A stretch of 43,868 nt of DNA from Mesorhizobium sp. (GCF_017306585.1 NZ_JAFKIC010000138.1:1-43868); one strand, 5' to 3'; counted from the stretch's first letter, positions 7,623-16,922 are shown. The notes: generated by a model from the letters alone, not told the origin. Made by a program: numbers and translations.

Positions 7623-8699
7623 TTACTGACGGCGGCTGATCCGCGTGAAATGGCCCATCTTGCGGCCGGGCCGCGCCTGCGCCTTGCCGTAGAGATGCAG
7701 CATCAAGTCGGGCTCGGCGAGCAGGGCCGGAACGCGCAGGACATCGTCGCCGATCAGGTTTTCCATCACGCAGTCGGAATGGCGCCCGGGGCTTCCGAGC
7801 GGCAGGCCGGCGACGGCGCGGATGTGCTGCTCGAACTGGGATACGACGCAGGCGGCCTCGGTCCAGTGCCCGGAATTGTGCACACGCGGGGCGATCTCGT
7901 TGGCGAGCAGCGAGCCGTCCGCCAGCGCGAAGAATTCGACGCCGATGACGCCGACATAGTCGAGCGCCGACAGGATTTTCGTGGCCGCGGACCGCGCCGC
8001 CTCGGCTGTCGGTGGCGCGACCGCCGCCGGCAAGGTCGATGTGTGCAGGATGCCGTCGCGGTGGACGTTCTCGGCAGGGTCGTAGGCGGCGACGCTGCCA
8101 TCCAGACCGCGCGCCGCGATCACCGAAATCTCGCGCTCGAACGGCACGAAGCTTTCCAGGATCAGCGGCACATTGCCCATCGCCTCGCAGGTGCCGGCGA
8201 AACCGCCTGTCGCCATGTTGCGGAAGACGCGCTGGCCCTTGCCGTCATAGCCCATGCGCCGCGTCTTCAGGATGCCGCTGCCGCCGAACGCTCTCAGCGC
8301 CACGGTCAGTTCGTCGTCCGTGTCGACCGGACGAAAATCGGCGGTGGCGATGCCGATGCCGTTAAGGAATGTCTTTTCGCTCACCCGGTCCTGCGCCACG
8401 TCGAGCGCGTGCGCCGGCGGGTAGACCGGCACGCTGGCGGCAAGTGCTGCGGCGGCGGCAACGGGAACGTTCTCGAATTCGTAGGTGACGACGGCACTCG
8501 CCGCCGCGAGTTCGGCAATAGCCGCCGGATTGTCGTAGGCGGCCATTATCTGACGGTTGGCGACCTGTGCGGCCGGGCAATCCGCCTGAGGTTCGAGGAC
8601 TATGGTGCGGTAGCCGAGGCGGGCGGCTGCCATCGCCAGCATGCGGCCGAGCTGGCCGCCGCCGATGATGCCGATGGTCGATCCGGCGGGCAGGCTCAC
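7623..8699 (-). CDS. purK: N5-carboxyaminoimidazole ribonucleotide synthase
   Basis: This 358-residue ATP-grasp enzyme converts AIR, bicarbonate and ATP to N5-CAIR in purine synthesis. It begins with the PurK N-terminal signature [20 protein letters not shown]. The ATP-grasp core includes [13 protein letters not shown] and [17 protein letters not shown], and [20 protein letters not shown] with HNSGHWT is the C-terminal metal/ATP site. Its start overlaps the purE stop by four bases (ATGA), so the two are translationally coupled, the common purE-purK order. Confidence 0.97.
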   Translation of the reverse strand: MSLPAGSTIGIIGGGQLGRMLAMAAARLGYRTIVLEPQADCPAAQVANRQIMAAYDNPAAIAELAAASAVVTYEFENVPVAAAAALAASVPVYPPAHALDVAQDRVSEKTFLNGIGIATADFRPVDTDDELTVALRAFGGSGILKTRRMGYDGKGQRVFRNMATGGFAGTCEAMGNVPLILESFVPFEREISVIAARGLDGSVAAYDPAENVHRDGILHTSTLPAAVAPPTAEAARSAATKILSALDYVGVIGVEFFALADGSLLANEIAPRVHNSGHWTEAACVVSQFEQHIRAVAGLPLGSPGRHSDCVMENLIGDDVLRVPALLAEPDLMLHLYGKAQARPGRKMGHFTRISRRQ

Positions 8700-9193
8700 G
8701 GCGTATCCGTCGGCTCTGCCGCGACCTTGGCGGTCTGCGAGGCGCGCCAGGCATCGAGCCGCTGGGCAAGCTTGTCGTCGTTGAGCGCCAGCACGGCGGC
8801 GGCCAGCAACGCCGCGTTGGCCGCGCCGGCCTTGCCGATGGCCAGTGTGCCCACAGGGATGCCGGCCGGCATCTGGACGATCGAGAGCAGCGAATCCTGG
8901 CCCGAGAGCGCCTTCGATTCCACCGGCACTCCGAACACCGGCAGAGGCGTCATCGCCGCCGTCATGCCGGGCAGATGCGCAGCCCCGCCGGCGCCGGCGA
9001 TGATCACCTTGTAGCCGGCCGATTTGGCGCCTTTGGCGAATTCATAGAGCCGGTCGGGCGTGCGATGCGCCGAGATGATCAGCCGTCTGTGGGGAACGCC
9101 GAGCGCTTCCAGCGTTTCGGCCGCCTGGCGCATCGTCGCCCAGTCGGATTGGCTGCCCATGATGATGGCGACGTCGGCGCGTTGATCGTTCAA
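8696..9193 (-). CDS. purE: N5-carboxyaminoimidazole ribonucleotide mutase
   Basis: This protein of about 165 residues converts N5-CAIR to CAIR, the step after PurK. Signatures are [27 protein letters not shown] (catalytic His), and [21 protein letters not shown] place the start at TTG 9193 because GGGGAG lies seven nt upstream and the resulting length fits the family. The first in-frame ATG (9160) would remove the start of strand one, and the upstream TTG at 9214 has no ribosome binding site. It forms an operon with purK. Confidence 0.95.
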   Translation of the reverse strand: MNDQRADVAIIMGSQSDWATMRQAAETLEALGVPHRRLIISAHRTPDRLYEFAKGAKSAGYKVIIAGAGGAAHLPGMTAAMTPLPVFGVPVESKALSGQDSLLSIVQMPAGIPVGTLAIGKAGAANAALLAAAVLALNDDKLAQRLDAWRASQTAKVAAEPTDTP

Positions 9194-9290
9194 GCTGTTG
9201 CTCCCCGGCGACAAAGGCGGCCCTTAGCGGAATTCGCGCGGGGCCGCAAGGATCGTGGTCGCCGACGGGGCTCGACGGCCTCGAATTGGC

Positions 9291-10196
9291 TCACACCGCC
9301 GCCTTGCGGAAGCGGGCGACGAAGTCGTCGAGTTCGGGGCGCTCCATGTCGGAGATCGCCCAGTAGGAGAAGGCGCCGTCGCTCCAGTGCACCATCGAGA
9401 AGCCGCCCGACGAAAGATCGTCCGGCTGGGTGACCTTGCCGCCCTGCTGCGGCTCGGCGACCAGCGTTATCAGGTGCTCGCGGTGACGGTAGACCAGAGC
9501 CGGCACCGGACGGTCCGATATCACCTCGACCCGGCCGCCGATCAGTGCGTAGCCGTCCTGCGCGAGATCAGGCGCCGGCGGTGAAACGCCGATGCGGGCG
9601 TCGAGCCAAGGTTTCACCGTGTGGCGGTCGGACGAGACGATGTCGATCGGGCTCGCGGCGAGCAGGCTGCGGCGATGGCCGCTGGCGACCGCGGCGGCAA
9701 AGCCGTCATCGACGCCACTCTGCATCACCCATTGCGTCGCCCCGCTGGCCAGCACCGCGCTGATCATGATCGACGCGGCCATGGCGCGCCAATCGAACGA
9801 GCCGAAGCGGCGCGCCCTTGGCGATGTCCGCGTCTGGGAGGGGCGTGTCCCGGCTTCCCGTCTCTGGCCGGCGCCCGCGCCTGCGATCAATCCCGGTAGC
9901 GCCGACGGTGCGCCCCGCTGTGGTTCCGCAGGCTGCGCCTGCTGTTCGCCGCCTGCCATGCCGATCGCGGCGATGCGGGCCAGAAAGGCATCACTGACAT
10001 CGGGTCGCGGCAGCCGGGCGACCGCGCCCCGCAGAGCAAGGATACGGGCGTGTTCGGCGGCAAGGCGGGGGTCGGCGGCGATGCGGCGCTCCACGGCCAG
10101 GGCGGCGGCCGCGTCAAGTTCGCCATCGACAAGGGCGTGGATCATCAGTGCGATACCTTCGGGATCATTGGGCAGTCCGTCGTCATGGCCGGTCAT
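9291..10196 (-). CDS. anti-sigma factor, membrane-anchored
   Basis: This 301-residue protein has a short N-terminal anti-sigma-like domain (IHALVDGELDAAAALAVERR, AEHARILALRGAVARLP), a Pro/Arg-rich linker, one hydrophobic segment at about residues 135-155 (MAASIMISAVLASGATQWVM) and a periplasmic C-terminal domain of about 150 residues. No HxxxCxxC zinc motif is visible, so it is not a ZAS-type anti-sigma. Its start overlaps the stop of the ECF sigma gene upstream by four bases, the usual arrangement for a sigma/anti-sigma pair. I infer that it holds the sigma factor at the membrane until an envelope signal arrives; the signal is unknown. Confidence 0.85.
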   Translation of the reverse strand: MTGHDDGLPNDPEGIALMIHALVDGELDAAAALAVERRIAADPRLAAEHARILALRGAVARLPRPDVSDAFLARIAAIGMAGGEQQAQPAEPQRGAPSALPGLIAGAGAGQRREAGTRPSQTRTSPRARRFGSFDWRAMAASIMISAVLASGATQWVMQSGVDDGFAAAVASGHRRSLLAASPIDIVSSDRHTVKPWLDARIGVSPPAPDLAQDGYALIGGRVEVISDRPVPALVYRHREHLITLVAEPQQGGKVTQPDDLSSGGFSMVHWSDGAFSYWAISDMERPELDDFVARFRKAAV

Positions 10197-10867
10197 GGCG
10201 CTCTCCCCAGTTCAGACGCCAGCAGGCCGCGCGCACGGGCAAGTCTGGACATCACCGTGCCCATCGGCACGTCGAGCATGGCCGCTATCTCGCGATAGGC
10301 GAGGCCGTTTATGTCGCGCAGCACCAGCGTTTCTCGAAACGGTTCCGGCAGCGCCGCGATCGCTGCTTCGAGTGCCGCCGTATCAGCCTTCGCGATCAGG
10401 CTTGCCTCCGGCCCGTCCTCGTCCGGCAGGCTGGTGCCATGGGCGGCCGCCATGTCGTCGAGATCGCCGAGGTCGCCCACGGCCATCATGGCGCGCGGCC
10501 GGTTGCGCGACATCCAGGTATAGGAGGTGTTGCGCACGATGGTCAGCAGCCACGCGCGTGGGTTACCCCCAGCATAGCCTGATATGCCGGCATGCGCCTT
10601 GATGCAGGCATCCTGCACCACATCCTCGGCATCGGCGGCATTGCCCGTCAGCCAGCGGGCAAGCGCCAGCGCGTCGCCGAGATGCGGCAGCACAACCTGG
10701 TTGAAGCGTTCCGCCAGGGCCCTCTCGCTCAAAGCAGCACCATGGTCCGATACTCCGGAAGGGATTGGCCGTACCACCTCAAGACGAGACGGCGCCCTTG
10801 CCTTGTTTCCGAGGACAAGGTTCCCGGAAACGGGCAAGGCCGGCTGCCCTGTTGAAAGTGAAGTCAT
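10193..10867 (-). CDS. RNA polymerase ECF-type sigma factor
   Basis: This sigma-70-family extracytoplasmic function factor has region 2 (GDALALARWLTGNAADAEDV, then VQDACIKAH, and the PRAWLLTIVRNTSYTW helix) and region 4 (ALPEPFRETLVLRDINGLAY with REIAAMLDVPMGTVMSRLAR). From the ATG at 10867 it is 224 residues. About 55 residues precede region 2, longer than typical, so the true start may be a GTG further in. It is coupled to the anti-sigma gene downstream by a four-base overlap. Its targets are unknown; I find no copy of a clear autoregulatory promoter upstream. Confidence 0.9.
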   Translation of the reverse strand: MTSLSTGQPALPVSGNLVLGNKARAPSRLEVVRPIPSGVSDHGAALSERALAERFNQVVLPHLGDALALARWLTGNAADAEDVVQDACIKAHAGISGYAGGNPRAWLLTIVRNTSYTWMSRNRPRAMMAVGDLGDLDDMAAAHGTSLPDEDGPEASLIAKADTAALEAAIAALPEPFRETLVLRDINGLAYREIAAMLDVPMGTVMSRLARARGLLASELGRAP

Positions 10868-11122
10868 CCGCGCCACCAGTGTCAAGCATCACCGACGAGG
10901 AGAACATGCCGACCAAGCCCGTCGGCGCCTGGCGGCGGCCGATGCCGCGACCTGTTGTGCCGTGCTTGCAATGACGAGGCATACAAATCTCCTCAACGCC
11001 AGCAATGGCGTATGGCGAGAAGACTTAGGTGGAAGGCGCTTTATTCCCGTCGTGCGCAAATAAGGCAGATCACAGTCTCGTGATCGGCCCCTGCCGGGTA
11101 TGGCGAGGCTGATTGCGCGTGC
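10868..11122. other. intergenic region between sigma factor gene and DgaE-like gene
   Basis: No gene is visible. GATCAC at 11068-11073 and GTGATC at 11080-11085 form a small hairpin about 40 bp past the stop of the DgaE-like gene. It has no clear T-run, so it is at best a weak terminator. The sigma promoter should lie here, but no consensus is evident. Confidence 0.5.
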
Positions 11123-12328
11123 TCAATCCGGCCAGCGCAATGCGCGGGAAGAATCGTTGCGCGCGCCTTTCATGGCATCCGAGGGCCGGTCCTTCGCGGT
11201 CAATATGGCCCGCAACTGTCCGGCGACGATCTCGGCCTCGCCGGGGTGAAGGTTGCAGGGGTCGAGGAAGAAATGGCCGCGCTCGACTTCGTGGTTGCGC
11301 ACGATTACGGGTGGCAAGCCCGCGGCCAGCGCCGAGGCCAGGCCCGCGGCGGTGAAGCGGCTTTGCGGCCGCACGAACACCTGAAGCCGGTCGAGCGGGT
11401 TGGCGGTCGGGTCCGGAATGATCTCGGCCGATATGCCCGGTATGCCTTGCAGCGCATCCTTCCAGAGATTGAGGGCCGCCGCCTCGCGCCGCCGGATGCC
11501 GGCATGGTCGCGCTTCTCCCAGGCTTCGAGTGCCGCCATGGTGCCGGCGATGCTTTCCTTGCCAACCTTCATGGCGCGGGCGACGCCACGGTTCTGCAGA
11601 TAGGCGGCCCTAACCAGATCCTTGCGGCCGGTGACGATGCCGCTGGTCGGCCCGCTCAGGAATTTGTGGCCGCTGTAGATGACGACGTCGGCGCCGCGCG
11701 CGAGAAACCCGCGCAGATCGTATTCGGAGGCGGCGTCGACGATGACAGGCACGCTCTTGGCGTGGCAGATCTCGCAGAACTCCTCCAGCGACAGCATGCC
11801 GTGCTGCACAGTGTGATGGGACACGACAAAGAGGCCCGCCGCCGTGCGTTCGTTGATCGCCTCGCGCAGGTGATAATCCTGCGTCGCGCCGACCGTGCCC
11901 AGAGGCACGACCTTGGCGCCCGCGAGGCGAACCGACTGGTCGATCGGCGCCCCATAATCGACGATGTGGCCAAGCTGGATGATCACCTCCGACTTGAGGC
12001 CGCTCGTCTCGTCGGGCAGGCGCTCGATGGCAAGCAGGCTGGTTCCCGTCATCGCGCCGGCGATGGCCATGGTGATGCCCGAGGCGCAACAAGCGGTGAT
12101 GAAACCTGCCTCGCCGCCTGTGAGGCGAGCGACGACGGTGCTCGCGGCGCGCTGCAGATCATCCATCTCCACCCATTGCGAGGCCATCTCGGCCATGGCG
12201 CTGATCGCCTCGGGCACGATGATAGACGCGCCCAGCGCGGTCATGGTGCCGGAGACATTGATGATCGGCCGCAGGCCCAGACGTTCGCGAATGGTCGTGT
12301 TGGAGCCGGTGGAGGAAGTGGTTTTCAT
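11123..12328 (-). CDS. SelA/DgaE-type PLP-dependent enzyme
   Basis: This 401-residue fold-type-I PLP protein is related to selenocysteine synthase SelA and D-glucosaminate-6-phosphate ammonia-lyase DgaE. Landmarks are [40 protein letters not shown] (phosphate-binding region), [15 protein letters not shown] (PLP-ring Asp), and [20 protein letters not shown] with Lys222 as the Schiff-base lysine. True SelA is longer and would sit with selB/selC, which are absent, so an amino-acid or amino-sugar lyase role is likelier. It stands alone with no sugar transporter or aldolase beside it. I start at ATG 12328; an upstream in-frame start at 12352 is possible. Confidence 0.85.
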   Translation of the reverse strand: MKTTSSTGSNTTIRERLGLRPIINVSGTMTALGASIIVPEAISAMAEMASQWVEMDDLQRAASTVVARLTGGEAGFITACCASGITMAIAGAMTGTSLLAIERLPDETSGLKSEVIIQLGHIVDYGAPIDQSVRLAGAKVVPLGTVGATQDYHLREAINERTAAGLFVVSHHTVQHGMLSLEEFCEICHAKSVPVIVDAASEYDLRGFLARGADVVIYSGHKFLSGPTSGIVTGRKDLVRAAYLQNRGVARAMKVGKESIAGTMAALEAWEKRDHAGIRRREAAALNLWKDALQGIPGISAEIIPDPTANPLDRLQVFVRPQSRFTAAGLASALAAGLPPVIVRNHEVERGHFFLDPCNLHPGEAEIVAGQLRAILTAKDRPSDAMKGARNDSSRALRWPD

Positions 12329-12345
12329 GTGGGCGGATACCGTGG

Positions 12346-12477
12346 GTGGCAAGTCAGGCGGCGATCTCGACGACCGCTTCGTGCCTCGTGGTTCCCATCG
12401 ACACGACGCAGGAGCGGACCGCTGAACTCATCGGGCTGCTGCGCGACCTCGCCGCAAGGCTTTCGATCGCCGGCTAG
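12346..12477 (+). pseudogene. possible C-terminal remnant of an unidentified gene
   Basis: A 43-codon frame ends in a protein-like helix ([19 protein letters not shown]) and then a stop. It has no good start (only a GTG within the neighbouring gene's 5' region) and no family I recognise. It may be the degraded 3' end of a lost gene, or chance. Confidence 0.2.
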
Positions 12478-12485
12478 GCAGTGCA

Positions 12486-12689
12486 CTAAGCGATGATGTC
12501 GGGAATGATCTTGTCTTCCAGCTTCATCAGCCGGTCCTTCAGCGCCAGCTTCTTCTTCTTCATGCGCTGGATCTGCAGCGGGTCGCAATTCATGGCGATC
12601 ATTGCGTTGATCGCCGCGTCGAAATCGGTGTGTTCCTGCTTCAGCCGGGAAAATTCGAGGCGAATATCGGCCTGTTCCTGATCGGACAT
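12486..12689 (-). CDS. YdcH family protein (DUF465)
   Basis: This 67-residue, highly charged, helical protein of the DUF465/YdcH family has the signature LQIQRMKKKKLALKDRLMKL at its C-terminal half. The family is short, cytosolic and of unknown function. I place the start at ATG 12689 (MSDQEQADIRLEF); in-frame codons further upstream are Pro/Trp-rich and unlike the family. A second, divergent family member begins 240 bp to the right. Confidence 0.88.
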   Translation of the reverse strand: MSDQEQADIRLEFSRLKQEHTDFDAAINAMIAMNCDPLQIQRMKKKKLALKDRLMKLEDKIIPDIIA

Positions 12690-12928
12690 TCTGTACCGTC
12701 TGCACGTCTGCGGCGCCCAAAGCTGGGCCTGATTGGGCGGGGGCGGCACTTTCTGCCACCGGTGCGCAGCCCATATCACATTTCACATTGCCGTGGAATG
12801 CTACCACGCAGCATTCGACATCGCGGTCGGAAGGTGGCAAAGTGTCATGGTGCCGTCACAGAAACGACCTGCGGTGGACGTGCCTTGACGGCTGCAATCG
12901 AGGAAAACCATGAAAGGGAGAACCAATC

Positions 12929-13108
12929 ATGTCTCTTGCATCCCATCTTGATGAGTTGCAGCGGAAACACGGCGACATCGAACGCGAAATCGATGACGCG
13001 ATGAACCACCCGTCGGTGGACGACCTCGAAATCGTGAATCTCAAGCGACGCAAGCTGGCTCTCAAGGATGCGATTGAAAAACTGAAGGCGCAACCGACCT
13101 CGCATTGA
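12929..13108 (+). CDS. YdcH family protein (DUF465), second copy
   Basis: This 59-residue protein begins MSLASHLDELQRKHGDIERE and contains the DUF465 core VNLKRRKLALKDAIEKL, so it is a paralogue of the divergent gene at 12486-12689. AAAGGGAG lies about eight nt upstream of the ATG, a good ribosome binding site. It is entirely helical and charged, and its function is unknown. A GC-rich hairpin follows about 45 bp after the stop. Confidence 0.88.
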   Translation: MSLASHLDELQRKHGDIEREIDDAMNHPSVDDLEIVNLKRRKLALKDAIEKLKAQPTSH

Positions 13109-13150
13109 TGCCTGACTGACATAACCGCTGAACACACGCGGTCTTCCCTG

Positions 13151-13171
13151 CCGGCGGTACGGTGCCGCCGG
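13151..13171 (+). terminator. possible terminator after the second YdcH gene
   Basis: CCGGCGG (13151-13157) and CCGCCGG (13165-13171) form a 7-bp GC stem with a 7-nt loop, followed 9 nt later by a T-rich stretch. The T-run is displaced, so this is a weak candidate. Confidence 0.4.
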
Positions 13172-13416
13172 TGTAGTGGGTTTTCATTTTCAGAGCTTGC
13201 CATAAGCGGCAGCTAATATCCTTTCAAACCCTGCTTTGGCCGCTGTGGCGCGTCTTCAAGCGCCGCAGCAGCCATCAATTGGCGTCAGTGGCGACCTGTC
13301 GCCATTGACAAGCCATCTTTGCTCCTCCACCTCATGCCCGGACTTCAGCGCATCGGCACGGGACGTTCCTCACGCGTTCCGTGGATGCACGCGCTTCAAA
13401 GACAAAGGCTGCCGGC
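13172..13416. other. intergenic region upstream of ispG
   Basis: Together with the hairpin before it, this makes about 300 bp without a gene between the second YdcH gene and ispG. I see no RNA gene, repeat or recognisable operator; the ispG promoter should be here. Confidence 0.5.
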
Positions 13417-14670
13417 ATGACCGGATATTTTTCCTTTCCCTTCCCGCGCCGCACCTCGGTCGGCGTCGATGTCGGCGGCGTGGTCGTCGGCGGCGGCGCG
13501 CCCGTGGTCGTGCAGTCGATGACCAACACCGACACGGCCGATGTCGACCAGACGGTCGCGCAGGTCGCCGCACTGCACCGCGCCGGCTCCGAGATCGTGC
13601 GCATCACGGTCGACCGCGACGAGAGCGCGGCCGCCGTGCCGCGTATTCATGAGCGCTTGCTGCGGCTCGGCATCAACGTGCCGCTCGTCGGCGATTTCCA
13701 CTATATCGGTCACAAGCTTCTGGCCGATCATCCGGCCTGCGCCGAAGCGCTGGCCAAATACCGCATCAATCCGGGCAATGTCGGCTTCAAGGACAAGAAG
13801 GACCGGCAGTTCACCGATATCGTCGAAATGGCGATCAAACACGACAAGCCGGTCCGCATCGGCGTCAACTGGGGGTCGCTCGACCAGGAGCTTTTGACCC
13901 GGCTGATGGACGACAACCAGAATAAGGGTTTCCCGCTGACGGCGCAGGAAGTGACGCGCGAGGCGATCGTCCAGTCTGCGATCCTGTCGGCCGAGATGGC
14001 CGAGGAGATCGGGCTCGGCCGCGAAAAGATCATCCTGTCGGCCAAGGTCAGCGGCGTGCAGGACCTTATCGCCGTCTACACCGAACTTGCCACCCGCTCC
14101 GATCACGCGTTGCATCTGGGCCTCACCGAGGCCGGCATGGGCTCTAAAGGCATCGTCGCATCGTCGGCGGCCATGGGCATCCTTCTGCAGCAGGGGATCG
14201 GCGACACCATCCGCATCTCGCTGACGCCCGAGCCCAATGGCGACCGCACGCGCGAGGTGCAGGTGTCGCAGGAACTGCTGCAGACCATGGGCTTCCGGCA
14301 ATTCGTGCCGATCGTCGCGGCCTGCCCCGGCTGCGGCCGCACGACCTCCACCGTATTCCAGGAACTCGCCCAGAACATCCAGTCCGACCTCAGGAAGAAC
14401 ATGCCGGTGTGGCGCGAGAAATATCCCGGCGTGGAAAATCTCAAGGTCGCGGTGATGGGCTGCATCGTCAACGGTCCCGGCGAATCCAAGCACGCCGACA
14501 TCGGCATTTCGCTGCCTGGCACTGGCGAGACACCGTCCGCACCGGTCTTCGTCGACGGCAAGAAGGCTGCGACGCTGCGGGGGCCGTCGATCGCGGCGGA
14601 TTTCGAGAAGATGGTCGCCGACTATATCGATCAGCGTTTCGGTCGCGGCGGCAAGGCCGCGGCAGAGTAG
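13417..14670 (+). CDS. ispG: 4-hydroxy-3-methylbut-2-enyl diphosphate synthase (flavodoxin)
   Basis: This 417-residue protein is IspG/GcpE, the penultimate enzyme of the MEP isoprenoid pathway, which reduces MEcPP to HMBPP with a 4Fe-4S cluster. The TIM-barrel start is [20 protein letters not shown]. The cluster ligands are Cys303 and Cys306 (CPGCGRTT) and Cys349 ([11 protein letters not shown], with the fourth ligand Glu356). Length is usual for the class. I start at ATG 13417 ([20 protein letters not shown]); an in-frame ATG at 13381 adds 12 residues without family support. The lytic transglycosylase gene follows after 5 bp. Confidence 0.97.
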   Translation: MTGYFSFPFPRRTSVGVDVGGVVVGGGAPVVVQSMTNTDTADVDQTVAQVAALHRAGSEIVRITVDRDESAAAVPRIHERLLRLGINVPLVGDFHYIGHKLLADHPACAEALAKYRINPGNVGFKDKKDRQFTDIVEMAIKHDKPVRIGVNWGSLDQELLTRLMDDNQNKGFPLTAQEVTREAIVQSAILSAEMAEEIGLGREKIILSAKVSGVQDLIAVYTELATRSDHALHLGLTEAGMGSKGIVASSAAMGILLQQGIGDTIRISLTPEPNGDRTREVQVSQELLQTMGFRQFVPIVAACPGCGRTTSTVFQELAQNIQSDLRKNMPVWREKYPGVENLKVAVMGCIVNGPGESKHADIGISLPGTGETPSAPVFVDGKKAATLRGPSIAADFEKMVADYIDQRFGRGGKAAAE

Positions 14671-14675
14671 GGACA

Positions 14676-15530
14676 ATGCAGCGTTTGCTCCTGGCGACGC
14701 TGATCCTGTTGTGCGGACTGGGCTGGTCGACATTCGCCCAGGCCGATCCGCCGCAATCGGCCAAGCAGAGGCTGATCGACAAGGTCTGCAACCTGATCCA
14801 GGCCCATGCGGATCTCAACGGACTGCCCAGGGATTTCTTCGCCCGGCTGATCTGGAAGGAGAGCCGTTTCGATCCCAACGCCGTCAGTCCCGTCGGCGCC
14901 GAGGGCATCGCCCAGTTCATGCCCGGCACCGCCAAGATGCGGGGACTCGAAAATTCCTTCGACATCAACCAGGCGATCCCGGCATCGGCGAAGTATCTGG
15001 CCGAGATGAAGGCGAGCTATGGCAATCTCGGCCTGGCGGCGGCGGCCTACAATGCCGGCGAAAACCGGGTGTCGCGCTGGCTGGGCTCCGGCGGCTTCCT
15101 GCCGATGGAGACCGAGAGCTATGTCTTCGACGTGATGGGCGAGCCGGTCGATAAGTTCACCGACCGCACCTATGCCGGAAAGGTCGAGCCGCTCGACGCC
15201 AAGCTCGACTTCGCGGTCGCCTGCCGCAAGCTGCCTGTCATCATGTCGCAGACCGTGGCGATGGCCTCGATCAATGTGAAGCCATGGGGCATCCAGGTAG
15301 CCGGCAATTTCCGCCGCAGCGCCGCGATCAGCCAGTGGCTGAGGGTGAGGAGCCGGTTTCCGGCCTTGCTAGCCAGCCATGATCCGGTGGTGAGCCGGGT
15401 GCGCACGCCGATCGGCCGGCGCGGCATCTACGCGGTCAGGATCGGTGTCGACGACCGTGCCGCCGCCAATGTCATCTGCCAGAAACTGCAAAGTGTCGGC
15501 GGGGCGTGCGTGGTGGTGCGCAACCGGTAA
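14676..15530 (+). CDS. lytic transglycosylase (SLT domain)
   Basis: This 284-residue protein has a signal peptide (LLLATLILLCGLGWSTFAQA) and a soluble lytic transglycosylase domain that cleaves the MurNAc-GlcNAc bond of peptidoglycan. Motifs are WKESRFDPNAVS with catalytic Glu62, GAEGIAQFMPGTA, and AAAAYNAGENRVSRWL. The C-terminal 80 residues (GIYAVRIGVDDRAAANVICQ and GGACVVVRN) look like a SPOR-type peptidoglycan-binding fold, though I could not confirm this. The ATG lies 5 bp after the ispG stop with GGGACA just upstream, so cotranscription with ispG is likely. Confidence 0.92.
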   Translation: MQRLLLATLILLCGLGWSTFAQADPPQSAKQRLIDKVCNLIQAHADLNGLPRDFFARLIWKESRFDPNAVSPVGAEGIAQFMPGTAKMRGLENSFDINQAIPASAKYLAEMKASYGNLGLAAAAYNAGENRVSRWLGSGGFLPMETESYVFDVMGEPVDKFTDRTYAGKVEPLDAKLDFAVACRKLPVIMSQTVAMASINVKPWGIQVAGNFRRSAAISQWLRVRSRFPALLASHDPVVSRVRTPIGRRGIYAVRIGVDDRAAANVICQKLQSVGGACVVVRNR

Positions 15531-15566
15531 GGTGCCCGGATCGTGCCAGGGAGGGGGCATTCCAAA

Positions 15567-16118
15567 GTGACAGCAACCATCATTCTGCTCAATGGCGCCG
15601 GCAGCGCCGGCAAAAGCTCGATCGCCAGGGCGCTGCAGGGTATAGCAGCCGAACCGTTCCTGCATGTCCAAATGGACAGTTTTCTCGAGATGCTGCCCGA
15701 TGCCCTGCAGGACCATGCCGATGGGTTCTCCTATGAAACCATGGAGCAGGATGGCCGACCTTCGGTGGTGATCCGGGCCGGCCCGGTGGGCGAGAGGGCT
15801 CTGCGCGGCATGCGCCACGCCGTTGCCGCCATGGCAGGACAAGGCAACAATCTCATCGTCGACGACGTGCTCTGCCATGGTGAAATGCCTGAATATGTCG
15901 AACTGCTTTCGGCCTTCGACTTCTATCTGGTCGGCGTCATGGCGCCTCTGGAGGTACTTGAGGCACGAGAGGTGCTGCGGGCCGACAGGTTGCCGGGGCT
16001 GGCGCGCTGGCAGTTCGAGCGCGTGCATAGGGGAATACGCTACGATCTCGAAGTCGACACGAGTATCCATACGCCACTGGAATGCGCCTATCGCATCCGC
16101 GGGGAATTTCGACTATAG
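15567..16118 (+). CDS. chloramphenicol phosphotransferase-like P-loop kinase
   Basis: This protein of about 183 residues resembles the CPT family: N-terminal beta strand TATIILLNG followed by a Walker A motif GAGSAGKSS (residues 10-18), HVQMDSFLEML, and VDDVLCHGEMPEYVELL. Streptomyces CPT phosphorylates chloramphenicol, but most family members are uncharacterised small-molecule kinases, so the substrate here is open. I prefer the GTG at 15567, with GGGAGGGGG about 10 nt upstream; an in-frame GTG at 15543 would swallow that site. It is followed at 52 bp by a Stf0 sulfotransferase gene on the same strand. Confidence 0.78.
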   Translation: MTATIILLNGAGSAGKSSIARALQGIAAEPFLHVQMDSFLEMLPDALQDHADGFSYETMEQDGRPSVVIRAGPVGERALRGMRHAVAAMAGQGNNLIVDDVLCHGEMPEYVELLSAFDFYLVGVMAPLEVLEAREVLRADRLPGLARWQFERVHRGIRYDLEVDTSIHTPLECAYRIRGEFRL

Positions 16119-16169
16119 GCGGCTGGAACCGGTGGGGCTGGCCTGCCTTCTACAGCGACGGGGGCAGCC

Positions 16170-16922
16170 ATGTTCGACGCATATATCATCTGCGGCACGC
16201 CAAGGACCGGAAGCACCTTGCTGTGCAATCTCCTGGCGTCGACGAAAAGGACCGGCAATCCACATTCATTCTACCGGCGGCAGGACATTCTGGAATGGGC
16301 CGAAGACTGGGGCCTGCCCCCGCGCGATACGATGAGGGAGCTCGAATTCGATACCGCCTATCTCAACGCCGCGATCGCGGCGGGCAAGGGCGGTACCGAT
16401 ATTCTCGGCCTGCGCCTGATGCGGGAAAACCTGGGTGAGCTCTCGGCCATCCTCGACGGGATTTTCCCCGGGCTGCCGTCCGACAAAGCGCGTTTCGAAA
16501 GGGCCTTCGGCCGCGTCCTCTACCTGCATTTGTCGCGCGAGGACAAGCTGGCGCAGGCCGTCTCCCTGGTGAAGGCGGAGCAGACCGGCCTCTGGCATGT
16601 CGCTCCCGACGGAACCGAGATCGAGAGAGTGGCGCCGCCGGCGGAGCCGCAATACGACTTCCAGCGCATCAGCGGCGAGGTCGCCGAACTCGAAGCCTAT
16701 GACGCGACCTGGAATGTATGGTTCGCGCAGCAGCAGATAACGCCGCTGCGGCTCGGCTATGAACGCCTTTCAGCTGATCCGGCCGCGACGCTGGTTGCCA
16801 TCTGCGAGGCACTGGGCGTGCGGCCACCTGATATCGCGGATGTGAAGCCGGGCGTGGCGAAACTCGCCGACGCGACGAGCCTCGACTGGATGCGCCGCTA
16901 TCGTCTGGATGCGGCCAACTGA
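16170..16922 (+). CDS. Stf0-family sulfotransferase
   Basis: This 250-residue protein is of the Stf0 type, named after the mycobacterial trehalose 2-sulfotransferase, which moves sulfate from PAPS to a sugar hydroxyl. The 5'-phosphosulfate loop is IICGTPRTGSTLLCNLL near residues 6-22. The 3'-phosphate-binding region is around VLYLHLSREDKLAQAVSLVK, and later family motifs are DATWNVWFAQQQI and LRLGYERLSADP. Substrate cannot be read from sequence; related rhizobial enzymes modify surface or signalling glycans. GGGGGCAGCC precedes the ATG. A methyltransferase gene follows. Confidence 0.88.
   Translation: MFDAYIICGTPRTGSTLLCNLLASTKRTGNPHSFYRRQDILEWAEDWGLPPRDTMRELEFDTAYLNAAIAAGKGGTDILGLRLMRENLGELSAILDGIFPGLPSDKARFERAFGRVLYLHLSREDKLAQAVSLVKAEQTGLWHVAPDGTEIERVAPPAEPQYDFQRISGEVAELEAYDATWNVWFAQQQITPLRLGYERLSADPAATLVAICEALGVRPPDIADVKPGVAKLADATSLDWMRRYRLDAAN

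Noticed and set aside
7650-9014. 454-codon open frame antisense to purK and purE
   Set aside because: It spans two well-supported genes on the other strand and has no recognisable domain.
11123-12328. Selenocysteine synthase SelA
   Set aside because: The protein is shorter than SelA, and selB, selC and selD are not nearby.
15567-16118. CPT-like kinase as a chloramphenicol resistance determinant
   Set aside because: Family membership alone does not show this activity; no resistance neighbours or mobile element are present.
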